Assembly (NCBI GenBank): GCA_031213475.1
Contig: JARUPZ010000017.1
Coordinates: forward strand, 3,964,849-4,028,848
DNA from: Nereocystis luetkeana
Taxonomy: Eukaryota > Sar > Phaeophyceae > Laminariales > Laminariaceae
Direction: 5' to 3'
DNA: 64,000 nt
Of the stretch, positions 54,571 to 64,000 are shown piece after piece. A program made the translations under genes and the position numbers. The first letter of the stretch is position 1; every line of letters starts with the position of its first letter. The notes beneath the pieces are model-generated. The model had not been told where the DNA came from, ran no database searches, and saw only the letters and a program-made list of their open reading frames with translations.

Positions 54571-56249
54571 CGAGGTATGAAGATGTCTGATTCCAGTCCG
54601 TCACCAAAAACGAGCGCGGGCCATGGGCGTACGGCCGACTTAACCCTCACTGAAGCCTATCCTGGAGTCCTGGTATAAGGGTGTGCATGATCATATTCAG
54701 GCGTACTGTCACCGCAATTCTTACGAAAAATGTCGCTCAGCTACACCCCTACAAACAAGGCCCGCCATTAGACACCTTTGCTAACGGGCAAAGGACACCC
54801 TGTTTTCTGCTAGATTGGGGATGCCAGAGTTGTGATCGAAGCCTGGAGTTAAAGGGGAGAACCGACCCCGTTGGTTGACGGCATACAACTACGACAGGAT
54901 TGGGTGTCGCTTGCCTGTTTGAGCGCATCAACATTCGACAGAAAACGCTGTAACGCACACCGCCGTGAGGCGAGTTTTTATTGGTCTCGGGCCCCATTGG
55001 TTGTTGTAGTGGGTGCTGAAGGCACGTCCTATCACAGGCCAACCAATAGCTTGTCGACATACCGTACTACGTGCTGTACGGCGGTACGGTTGTACCAGAG
55101 ACCTGTTTTGTCTTGTTTAGCGTCTGGGTGATTGCAGCAGTACCGGCCCTCCTAAACAAAAAGAAACTGGGATACTGGCTCAGGCTAGGTTTCCTGTTCG
55201 GGGAAGGGCGAGTGTTCCACACTAGCTGCACTACCTAACCGCTCCCGAACTGATTATTTCAAACTCTGGACGGAAGTATAAGGATCGCTTAAACACTATA
55301 ATAGTATGAAGACCGAGCGTTGTCGATACCGCTCGCTTAAACATGACGCCCCGCAAGGTGTGGAAACCCCACCCCCATCGGCTGATTGCCGATTTGGCTG
55401 GCGAGAGTTTCCCCTCGGTCGGGAGAGCGTCGAGGTCCCGCCGCAACCACTGGGATGATAAGCCCCATCCCTGGATTACCGTCCAGAGTGGTGAGGCTGA
55501 GTTTCTCGTGGGGTTCAATCGCATGGCAGGCCTTATCGTGAGATGGACCAATAGTGGAATGCCAGGCTGCAGCTTGTGATGCTACCGCTAAGAATTGAGC
55601 AAATTTGGTGCGTTTTCGGAGGCTCGGATGTCGACGAAGCTCTGGTATATTGCAGTAAATTGCCAGCAGTGATCAGTTAGACAGTATAAGCAGGTATAGT
55701 AGCAGCTGCATTCCTGGTGGTGCCTATGGCACGACGTTTAGACTTATATGGATACTTACTATACTGTGTCCGGAGACATCTAAGTAGATCTACTGTATCA
55801 TATATAGAACTAACTTCGTGTGAAGCACTTACAGTACAAAGAAACACAGGGTAATAGACCAACCAACGCAAAACCTCTATATATATATATAGAAAAAGTA
55901 CGAAACAGAAGAGTGTCGAAGGGTAGAGTTGTAGAACCGGGTTTGGAGGAACCATTCTCCATGTTTTACAGTAGTTCGTGGAACCGGTGTTTCTCCGAAA
56001 CTTCCACATTTCTGCATATTCGGCTCATCAGGGTGGGCTAGTGTTGTAGTGTCGGCAAGCCTGCAAGGCTCAGGTTCCAGGATTTGGAAGTACGGGAAAG
56101 GGGTGATGCACTGGCTGTAGTACTCTAGACGGTGCTTGCGTGTAGGAAACATGGTGGCGAGCCGAAGAGACGATATCCCTACTTAATATACGCGTTCAGG
56201 CCTTCGTCCGCCTTGGGTTGATGTTACAAGATCAAATGCCTCTTCTATT

Positions 56250-56357
56250 TATTACGGGGGGCAATAGTAAATAGAACCAAGTATTGTCAGTCAAAATAGG
56301 TACATATATGGTTTTTGTATGCAACATAGGTCCTATTAACTATGCCCCCCCGTAATA
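56250..56357 (+). mobile_element. MITE family 1, copy 9
   Basis: TATTACGGGGGGCAATAGTA..AACTATGCCCCCCCGTAATA with the family core. Confidence 0.85.
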
Positions 56358-57188
56358 AATAGGAAACACAAACGAGTGACAACGCGGTATCTGCTTGATG
56401 GGCTAAACCTGGAAGGGGTTACTACTTGTGTTCCCCAGGCATCCTGTGATCAAGGCTGGGCTGCGCTTTACCTACAACAAGCGATGTCAAGTATGAATTC
56501 AGTATCAGCGTCACGACATTTATGTTTTCCTGTAAATTTCAACCTGGCTTTCTCGGTGCTTCTTTTCTCTAGTAACTATGTACATGTCCTGTCCTGTGCT
56601 TGTAGTGCCATTGTAAGAAAAATGAAAGTTGGCCCACTTGCTGGATTCCTTCTTTGGGAATGGGTTCGTTCTCGTACTTTTCGTACACTAACTTCAGTAC
56701 ACCCCCGAAATTCTTATTTTCCTGCAAATCTCAGCCTGCCCTTCTTGCATTTGTCGTTTTCTTGTCAGGTGACCTGCACTGACTGTACCTGGTATACTCT
56801 GTTGCTCCAGTAACTTCAAGATATCCACGTCGATTGGTGTTTTTGGACCGACGATTCAACTTCGCCATTCTCGGTAGAGCAGTACTACTGCTCTTACGTT
56901 GTTCGCTGCACCCGCCAAGATGAGTGGATGCACGTACTACGCGTAACTCGCTCGTACCTCATCGCTTTGGATTTTGGTTTGGATGTGGATACGTTTTCTT
57001 TGTCCAGTGCGAACGGGGGGCAGCACCGATCTTTCAAACTTATGTACAGAGACATAAGATATCGACGATATATCGACGATCTTTTCGTTGGATCCATTCG
57101 TTTTTCTCAAGACCACGATCCAGGCTGACACATCTGCGATGATCTGCAGCTGATAGCCTCGGCATCGCTTGTCTTTGTGGTCACCTAC

Positions 57189-57482
57189 CTTCCTTTCCAG
57201 CGTCGAAGAGCGCACTGTTGCTGCTCTCCCTATCGTCTATCACCACCTCGAACCTCCGATCCAAACTCACCCAACCCAGCAGCCGTGCAACAGCAGTACT
57301 CGTACCTCGTACTGCGTAGGGTTGGGTTTTACCATTTTTTTCATTTTTTTAGGTAGTCATATTTTCAAACGTTCCCTTTCCAGACACGCCTCCCGCTTAT
57401 CTATGAACTCTAGACAGAGCAACTCGTGAATCTCTGGGTACTCCAGTGCTTCTCTCAACTTTGCTACAGCTTTGGACAGCAG
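57189..57482 (-). CDS. Unidentified gene, two candidate exons
   Basis: No recognised family. Exon 57482-57371 (acceptor after a pyrimidine-rich stretch, CCTGCGAG; donor GGGAAC^GTTTGA) reads LLSKAVAKLREALEYPEIHE and continues LLCLEFIDKREACLER, a helical, charged segment. Exon 57311-57189 (acceptor CTACGCAG, donor GGAAG^GTAGGT) reads STAVARLLGWVSLDRRFEVV then IDDRESSNSALFDAGKE. The two join in phase 1. Further pieces could be 59123 upward (ends NIADLSDRLP, donor ACCA^GTATGT, phase-compatible) and 60070-59900. The first donor is weak and no upstream or downstream partner was confirmed. Confidence 0.35.
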
Positions 57483-58509
57483 CTCGCAGGGGACCGAGGT
57501 GGGCAGAACAAGGTATTTGATTCCAGCTCGAACCCACCAATCGGGTGGTTGTCGCTGGGAATGACTTGACCGGAGCCCTTTTGGTGTTGGCCGGTGTAAT
57601 AGACGAGCGGTCGCTGTGGTGGTATAACATGCATACACAGGGCCAATATCAACATTGTCAATAGACCAGAGGAATACCTCTCTGGCCTCTGATAAGTAAC
57701 ACAACACAGCAACAGCAAGAGGAGGAGCAGCCAACACAGAAGCGGTAGCAAAAGCAGAAGCAGCAGCTGCAGCAGCACCAGCAGCACCAACAGCAGAACC
57801 CGCAAGAAAGCTTGTGTGTCCGTTTGAGGCAAAAGGCACCAGAAAGCGCATTCCGACATGCCGCTCGCGAATGACATCTCTTTTACCAGGTACCAGGTAT
57901 AACACAACGCGCAACCAACCTACTGCAATCGGGATGGGGAAATTCATACCAGGTACCAGGTACCTGGTATATTCTTCGTACGGCAGTGTACGAGCAGACC
58001 ACAACAACGCGCTTCGCTCCGCAGGCGGCTCCCGTCTGGGCCCTGGCCTTTGAAGCTCGCCTCACTGGGGGGCGTCAAGAGTTCCGAATAAGTCCCGAAT
58101 TAGTCATTTTAGGACACTACAGCAGTATGTAGTCCCAGTTTGGGGACGAACCAGTCAAGATAACCCAAGGACTGCAATCCTGCAGTCGTTCTGGACACCA
58201 AACCAACTACAGGCTTTACTGCTGTTGAACCGCAGCCCCGAGAGTTATTCACCCCTTGAAGAACTGCAGCCCAGTTCTGGGGCACCAGACTACTTGCTAC
58301 TGCTTGTAGAACGGGACCGCCGACCGCAGCCCCGAGAGGGAAGAAACCGAGGTATGGCACGTTTTGAGTTTCAAGGCTCATATGTAACGCACGCAAGTTG
58401 CGAGGGGGCGGGGGGCGGGGGGGGCTGCTTGAAGTCATGGTGGAACATCCCCAGGGGGAAGAAGATAATTTCCCTTCGGGAAAGGGCTTCGGGCTTACAA
58501 GCCCCTAGA

Positions 58510-58605
58510 TGTATAGGACCGCAGTCCCGTTTTGGGGACAAACCGCTTGAAAATCGGGTGGTTTTGTCCCCAGAACGGGGCTGCAGTCCTGACAGCGTTT
58601 GGGAG
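58510..58605. repeat. Inverted repeat of GGACTGCAGTCCCGTTTTGG type
   Basis: AGGACCGCAGTCCCGTTTTG + GGGACAAACC at 58517 faces GGTTTTGTCCCCAGAACGGG + GCTGCAGTCCT at 58597. The same motif recurs as single or paired copies at 58130-58330 and 58975-59045. Confidence 0.7.
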
Positions 58606-58664
58606 GCTGCTGTTGATGTATCGGCATCTACGCTGTCCCCTGACTCGAGAATTTGCAGTCTCAG

Positions 58665-58815
58665 GGTCAATCTTAACGAGAAGTGTTTTTCAGTTTTTTT
58701 TTCAGTATTTTCCCGAAATTTCGGTATTTTCCTATAGGAAAAAACCGAGAAATTCCGAAATTTCGTGAAAAACTGAAATAAACCTTAAAAAACAGTCCTC
58801 GTTGAGATCGACCCT
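58665..58815. mobile_element. Fold-back element (GAAATTTCGG family)
   Basis: Ends AGGGTCAATCTTAACGAG and CTCGTTGAGATCGACCCT pair. The arms continue with CAGTATTTTCCCGAAATTTC / GAAATTCCGAAATTTCGTGA and A/T runs. 151 bp, non-coding. A half copy is at 21058-21142. Confidence 0.75.
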
Positions 58816-59269
58816 AAATAACGGCATTGTTTTCGGACACGAAAAATCGCCACTAGGCGGGCTCGCGAGACACCCAACCATCTCCGGGAAAAGTGTGTTG
58901 AGCTTTTGTTCAGACCCCTTGCAGCACGGCACCGTGCATAAACCTAAATTAGACTATTCCGAGTGTTTTGTCCCTTTCGGGGGGACAAACTGCCTAGAAT
59001 TGCTGTATTGTGGTTTGTCCCCAAAACGGGACTGCGGTTCTAGAAGGGTTAAGGCAGGGCCTACTTCCGCCGTCCTCCACGCTATGATATCTCGACGAGA
59101 ACGGCCAATGGAAGGAACATACTGGTAAGCGGTCAGAGAGATCCGCGATATTGCTGTAGGCCCGGACTGACGACTTGCAAAAAAATGCCAAGAGCTCCAT
59201 GCTCCAGGAAAACGACCCGGACGCCGCATGCATGTGGATAAGAGAAAGGACGGCGACCCGCACGTCGTG

Positions 59270-59395
59270 TTTTATGTCGGCATAAAAAGGAAGGCACGTA
59301 CCGGGGGGGGGGAAGGGTAGACACCTGTGACCACGGCTTGTCCAGAAGCTCGTTGAGGGTAAAACCTCCTGGCTAGAAAGTGAGAGTGATAATTG
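59270..59395 (+). mobile_element. SINE-like element, 3' fragment
   Basis: GGCATAAAAAGGAAGGCACG, ACACCTGTGACCACGGCTTG, GAGGGTAAAACCTCCTGGCT match the 3' body of the 26985 copy; the tRNA-like head is missing. Confidence 0.6.
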
Positions 59396-59399
59396 TGTG

Positions 59400-60262
59400 G
59401 GACGGTAGCCCCGCAGCAGGTAGATCTCTTCGTCAGAACTGGGTGTGGAGACACACCGAGGTGGATTGTGTGGCGTTGCCACGCTCTCGGGGTCCTATAG
59501 GTGGGAAGGGCTTCGTCAGCTACTCCTTTTCCAACAGGAGAGAAAGACCGGCGGCGATGCCCACGACGACTACTGCGGCAACCACGACGATGGTGTCTGC
59601 GCTCCTCTCCTGACGACACGTCAGGGGAGGGGGTCGTCTTCGCGTTGACGGGCATTGTCTTCAGGGGGGTTGAAGACCTCTTCTTCCTCCTTCTCGTCTT
59701 CCATTCTGCCGGCAGGAGGAAGAAGAGTTCTTCAGCTCCCCCCTGAGGAGAATCCCCGTCAATGCGGAGACGACCCCTCCCCTGACGTGTCGTCAGGAGA
59801 GGAGCGCAGACACCATCGTCATGGTCGCCGCAGTAGTCGTCGTGGGCATCGCCGCCGGTCTTTCATTTGCGCTGAACGACCTGTTAAGCCGTTCACTTAG
59901 AGAGGAAGGTCTGTCAAAGTAGGGTGGCTGATGTGTTGTCGGCCCTGACTGGCAGAGTGCAGATCACTCCGCCTTAAGTTGAGCAACCCTCGTGCGACTA
60001 GCTCTGTCCAGCCCCTGCCGTCCTCATCCGTCAACGCAAGGATGACTATGACTTTGGCGCCGTTTCGAAGATTTAGGGTACATCTCCTCGCATGGTGGGC
60101 CACCATTAGCGATCTCGAACTCTATCAAACGTCGCTTTATATATGCCAATCGACGCCAAATGTGAGACGGTAGTCCCGCAACAGGTAGATCCCTTCCTTA
60201 GAATTGGGTGTGGAGACACGCCGAGGTGGGTTCTGTGGCGTTACCACGCTCTCGGGGTCAGC
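59400..60262. repeat. About 320-bp hairpin flanked by 95-bp direct repeats
   Basis: The arms 59548-59700 and 59712-59868 are inverse copies (AAAGACCGGCGGCGATGCCC, CTCCTCTCCTGACGACACGT, GAAGACCTCTTC), centred on GTCTTCCATTCTGCCGGCAG. 59400-59493 and 60168-60262 are direct repeats (CAGGTAGATC, TGGGTGTGGAGACAC, CACGCTCTCGGGGTC). Confidence 0.8.
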
Positions 60263-60792
60263 AACGAGAAGAAGTAATCTCAGAAGCGCCCCGAGGAGCC
60301 AGGAAGGCCTTGAGGATTATAGTGATAATGATTATAGTGATAATGAGGCGGCACGATCTAGGGGATAGGACCTGGTATCCACAATTGAAAAAAAAAAAAA
60401 AAAACACGTACCAGGTATATGTTATTCCGGCTCAGCAGTACCTGGTACGTGTACGAGTATGTGTATATACAAGTATCTTGTTGAGAGAATGAAGGCTACT
60501 CCTTCGCGCATCGCCAGCTCGTGGGTGGTTCGTTTGTTTGTTTTTTTGTACGTAGGCCGGGCAGATTTCGGTTTCTTCGACATTTATTACAGCAGCAGTC
60601 GAAGTGTTCATCGGTGCGTTCGTGGTCGTGTTGTGTATCGTATCGGACGTTTTCGATATATCGTATCGGATATCGTATCGGTTCAATGTATTGTATCGAA
60701 CGCCTTTTGACCTCCACCCTGCCCTGGCACCCCCGTCTTTTTTATGCAGATAACTGAACAAAAGCTTCGATGTATCAAATATCGAATATATC

Positions 60793-60900
60793 TATCACAG
60801 AGGGCCATATTAAATAGGACCTACGGTGCACACGAAAACCTATATAGTTCTCTGTTTTTACAAACAATATTTGGTCCTATTAACAATGCCCCCCCCGCGA
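60793..60900 (-). mobile_element. MITE family 1, copy 10, degraded ends
   Basis: GGGCCATATTAAATAGGACC..GGTCCTATTAACAATGCCCC with the inverted core (CACGAAAACCTATATAG, ACAAACAATATT). Confidence 0.75.
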
Positions 60901-61267
60901 TACCTGTTGCGTATGGAAATCGTATAGTCGCTTTTTTAGTTTATTTGCATCGTTTCGAATCTGACTATGGTTGGATTTTCAACACTACTGCTGTAGTTCG
61001 GCGTTAGGGTTATGAGCCGTTTAGTACTGCAATTCTGTACACAAAGCTAAGTATGTCCCTACTCCTAAGTATTTGGTGTCCACAACGAGCGTCATAGAGG
61101 GGTTGAGGTTAGGCTAGGTCGAGTCGGGTCGGGTCAAGAACACAGCACCAAAATTCAATCAATTTTGTGGAACCCACTTAGAGCCCAAGCTGTGGTGCCA
61201 GTACGACTCTGTTTTCAATGCCAGCTGCCCGAGCAAAGGTGTCAAGAAACGGCAAGTGGAGAATTAA

Positions 61268-61440
61268 GACGGATGGTCGTCTAGGTCTGTGACGGACGAC
61301 CGTCTAGGTATGTGACGGACGGCCGTCTAGGCCTGTGACGGACGGCCGTCTAGGTATGTGACGGACGGCCGTCTACGTATGTGACGGACGGCCGCCTAGG
61401 CCTGTGACGGACGACCGTCTGGGCCTGTGACGTGATTGAC
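61268..61440 (+). repeat. 23-bp minisatellite, about 7.5 units
   Basis: Units GTCTAGGTATGTGACGGACG + GCC with few substitutions. Each unit carries the near-palindrome GACGGACGGCCGTC. Confidence 0.95.
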
Positions 61441-61689
61441 GGATTGACGGCGGCCTAGACTGAATACTAGAGCTGTGAGGTGGATGCCTAAAATCCGCCA
61501 GCTAGGCATTTACAGTAGTTGGCTTGGTATTACAGTTCCAGCGGTTCCAGCGGTGCTAACTACCCGAATCTTCGTGTTCCTTGTTGGTGGAAGGCTTGTT
61601 TTCCACGGGCGCGTATATTCCCGCGAGGCCACTTGCATGGTTTACTCTGCTTTACTGTACTACGATGCTGCACGATCTCTTCTTTGTCG

Positions 61690-61802
61690 TAGTTTGTGAC
61701 CGCGGAGCTTGCATCTCTCTGGGATGGAAGAATCGGCACGGACGCTGGCTGTGGTGGATGTCGACGGTAAAAAAAAACGGTTCAATGTGAAGAACACACA
61801 CA
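61690..61802 (+). repeat. Low-copy dispersed repeat, copy 2
   Basis: GAAGAATCGGCACGGACGCT, GGATGTCGACGGTAAA, GAAGAACACACACA match 11690-11822. Confidence 0.6.
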
Positions 61803-61899
61803 CGCTCGCTCGCTCGCTCGCTCAGAGAGAGCGAGAGAGCTGAGAGGTCTACAGCAACTCATAGTGCGTCGAAACCCATCGCCATCGACGGTGCCGGTC

Positions 61900-62070
61900 C
61901 TGATGGGCAGTGCCGGAGGCTCGTGTGTTGCTTGGCTTAGTCATTTGACCATTGGCCAGACATCCTTTTCGAGCCGGAGCACCGTTCCTACTCCTAAAAG
62001 AAACACCTCGAACATTTGGGCGCTCGTTACGTGTTTTCCATGTATTACACATTTTTTTTCTTCTATCTGC
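61900..62070 (-). repeat. Poly-C-tailed repeat P2, tail replaced
   Basis: Inverted: CTTAGTCATTTGACCATTGG, AGCACCGTTCCTACTCCTAA, AACATTTGGGCGCTCGTTAC, TTTCCATGTATTACACA. It lacks the oligo-C end. Confidence 0.65.
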
Positions 62071-62244
62071 TTCTAAAGTAGTGCGAGTCGGGGGAGGGGG
62101 GAGGGGGGTCCTGGGGGGAGGTCCTGATCCTGCTGGGCCCCAGCTTTTCGACTGACGGTCGGGGGGGGCACCGTAGCTGCGGAACTAACCTCAATTTTGT
62201 TTGGCTTTCAATGGTTTCAAATCGTAAACATACCAGATATATAG

Positions 62245-62485
62245 ATCATCGACCCCTACGTCATGGTCTAGATCTCTCGGGGCAGACGATCTGTATGATC
62301 TGTATGATCTGTATGATCTGTATGATCTGTATGATCTAGCTCTTTTAGCCCGGTGGGAGCCGTATGATCTGCATGATATACGTTCTGTAGCTCATGTATT
62401 TCCTGGGTATGACCTGTATAAACTACTATGCGGAACCTGCACAAACTCTTCTCAAGAGCATGTGAGGAAAACTAGTGAATAGTAG
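62245..62485 (+). repeat. GATC-family dispersed repeat with GATCTGTAT pentuplet
   Basis: A five-fold GATCTGTAT array, then GATCTAGCTC, GGTGGGAGCCGTATGATC, ATTTCCTGGGTATGACCTGT, TCAAGAGCATGTGAGGAAAA. Confidence 0.7.
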
Positions 62486-62999
62486 ATGGTGTACGGCACG
62501 TCGTGTTCAGTTGGAGGTGTGAAGCTATTTCGATGGCGCCAGCTGCAAATTCGACCGATTCGAGTGGCAGTTGCTTCCAACCTTTTGCAGTGATTTTGCG
62601 TGATCCGGCCGGCGACGCGTGTTTTTACACTGGTATGCTTATGTGTCCCCGGATCTGAGCAACTGGAAAATCATCTAGAGAAGAAGAGCAGATAATATTA
62701 ATGGAATGGAAAAAAAAGACGAGAAAGAAAAAAAAACAAGATAAAGCATTGAAGTTATTGTTACCATACAAATATACATATTTTCATTTTTTTGGGGGCG
62801 GGTTCCCCCTCTGCCGGGGGGGGCACTGATTTGGCTCGCTACGCTCGCCTGACTTAACTCGGCAAGTCGGCTGACCATCGGCTGGCTTCACCCGCTGACT
62901 CGCCGACTAGACACAGCTATATCGTACTTTTAGTTGGCTGTATCGGTACCTGCCGATTCGTTATTTTTTCGTCGCTGTTCACACATCACGATCCTTACC

Positions 63000-63138
63000 G
63001 CAGGTCGGGTCGGAAGATCTCGAACAGTCGGGTCGGGTCGGGTGCGGCGAGGAGGTCTTCAGAACCTCCCCCGTCGAGTCGGGGTTGGGCTAGGTGACCC
63101 GCCCCGACCCGGCCGAACCCGACCCGCGAACTGCCCTG
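63000..63138. mobile_element. Truncated GGGTC element
   Basis: GGGTCGGGTCGGGT-type sequence ends GACCCGCGAACTGCCCT, one base from the 49590-50382 terminus. The other end is not found. Confidence 0.55.
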
Positions 63139-63187
63139 GTTATTTGTCGTGAAAATCCTGTCGACTCAGACCTGTACCTGGTAGATC

Positions 63188-63299
63188 TATTACGGGGCAC
63201 CATAGTTGATACCTGGTAGGACGTATGGTATAAATAAAATTCTATATATTTAACCATTTTTACTAACAATATTTGGTCCTATTAACTATGGTCCCCCGT
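63188..63299 (-). mobile_element. MITE family 1, copy 11
   Basis: TATTACGGGGCACCATAGTT..AACTATGGTCCCCCGT with an inverted core. The left arm is altered by a TACCTGGTA palindrome. Confidence 0.8.
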
Positions 63300-63534
63300 C
63301 GGACGCTGGCTGGCAGGGGTTGGCGACTGGTTGGCGTCCGCTTTGTCCTCGCCGATGCGCCAGGGATAAGACGCGTGGGGGGGGGGGGGGGGGGGGGGGG
63401 GCGACAGGCGCCTCAACATCATCATCGCGACTGAGGAAGGATGCCCACGAAATCGGGAGTTTTGTACCGGTTTTGCATCACCTGCCATATGGCTGTGGTG
63501 AGGGAGGCGTGTGTGTGGAAGGCGGGAGGGTGGG

Positions 63535-63930
63535 GGGGGGGGGGTCATTTGTTGCTTGCCTTAGTCATTTGACCATTGACCACGCATCCCTTTCAAGACG
63601 GAGCAGGGGGTGGGGGGGGGGGGGGGTATTCCTTATCTTTGCTTGGCCGTAGTCGTATGATTATAGACCCTCGCATCCCTACTGTGCCGGGACGGAGCAC
63701 GTCGTGTTTTCACTGACCAGGCAGACATACATGACTTGCACCAAGCCCCCGGGGGGTACTCGATATCATGCATGGCCGTAGTCGTATGACCATAGGAGGG
63801 GGGGAGGGGGGGGGCACTCCTTATCATGCATGGGCGTCGTCTTGTGATCATGGACCCTCGCATCCCAATGCCGGGTCACCGACCGCATAGGCATCGCTTG
63901 CGCCAAGCGCGGATCACAATGGGTCGGAGG
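63535..63930 (-). repeat. Tandem P2 and P1 fragments with G/C runs
   Basis: P2 tail at 63535-63608; P1 tails at 63603-63750, 63755-63800 and 63805-63930. All are on the minus strand and each is preceded by a G-run (the C-tail). Confidence 0.7.
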
Positions 63931-64000
63931 GGGGAGGGGGTATGGTTCAGCATATTTCAGAGAGACAACCCAAGGCCGATTTTGTTTTCAGGACTATATG

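Larger units (their letters stand above)
51143..57188. other. Repeat-rich interval upstream of enkurin
   Basis: Contains a MITE family 2 copy (51395-51651), two inverted near full-length P1 repeats (51755-52262 and 53440-53945), an inverted GATC repeat (54300-54570) and a MITE (56250-56357). 56490-56610 and 56670-56790 are similar to each other (TTCAGTA..ATTTTCCTG(T/C)AAAT). Weak coding-like stretches are 52700-52910 (+) and 55551-55231 (-); I recognise nothing in them. The enkurin promoter should lie just above 51142, but no motif is clear. Confidence 0.5.
57483..64000. other. Repeat-rich right end
   Basis: Holds ACCAGGTACC palindromes (57890-57970), GGGACAAACC hairpins (58130-59045), a fold-back element (58665-58815), a SINE tail (59270-59395), the long hairpin (59548-59868) between direct repeats, MITEs (60793-60900 and 63188-63299), a 23-bp minisatellite (61268-61440), a GATC repeat (62245-62485), a GGGTC fragment (63000-63138) and P1/P2 pieces (63535-63930). 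A possible short plus-strand exon is 62533-62632 (ATG..QPFAVILRDPAGDACFYTG, donor ACTG^GTATGC); it is isolated and unproven. Confidence 0.5.

Noticed and set aside
59500-59900. Open frames across the 59.5-59.9 kb region
   Set aside because: Both arms of the hairpin give mirrored Arg/Ser-rich frames; no gene evidence.
61268-61440. CRISPR-like direct repeats
   Set aside because: Contiguous 23-bp tandem units with no spacers.

Overview
The window looks like nuclear DNA of a eukaryote. Genes are few and interrupted by introns, and most of the sequence is dispersed repeats, microsatellites and homopolymer tracts. The gene set (a replicative DNA polymerase delta subunit, a ciliary enkurin, and two long organelle-type PPR proteins, one with a RanBP2-type zinc finger) fits a flagellate-bearing alga, possibly a stramenopile such as a brown alga. 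That placement is inference from gene content and style, not from a match.

Layout: (1) About 1.8-5.2 kb, minus strand: internal exons of the DNA polymerase delta small subunit (POLD2). The 3' exons are not visible and probably lie beyond the left edge. (2) 7.9-11.3 kb, plus strand: an intronless RanBP2 zinc finger-PPR gene with about 19 repeats and one apparent frameshift in a C9 run. (3) 11.3-21.3 kb: repeats. (4) 21.3-26.9 kb, minus strand: a paralogous PPR gene whose 3' half is split into exons that are multiples of one PPR repeat. (5) 26.9-39.1 kb: a 0.74 kb TAG microsatellite, SINE-like copies, GGAAGCTTCC palindromes and decayed inverted duplications. (6) 39.1-39.6 kb, minus strand: terminal exons of an unidentified, possibly HEAT-repeat gene. 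(7) 41.1-51.1 kb, minus strand: a complete seven-exon enkurin gene whose exon phases all match; 9 kb of it is intron filled with transposons. (8) 51-64 kb: repeats, with weak exons of an unidentified gene near 57.3 kb.

The most interesting material is the repeat fauna. It includes an 11-copy MITE family, a second 250-bp MITE family, a hAT-like element with perfect 18-bp terminal inverted repeats and a GGGTC-pentamer interior, two dispersed families that end in oligo-C tracts, a GATC-rich family, tRNA-like SINEs, and a roughly 320-bp hairpin. Several copies sit in introns of the enkurin and PPR genes. A fragment of an enkurin exon has been duplicated into the neighbouring intron. I saw no CRISPR array, rRNA, convincing tRNA or prokaryotic operon.
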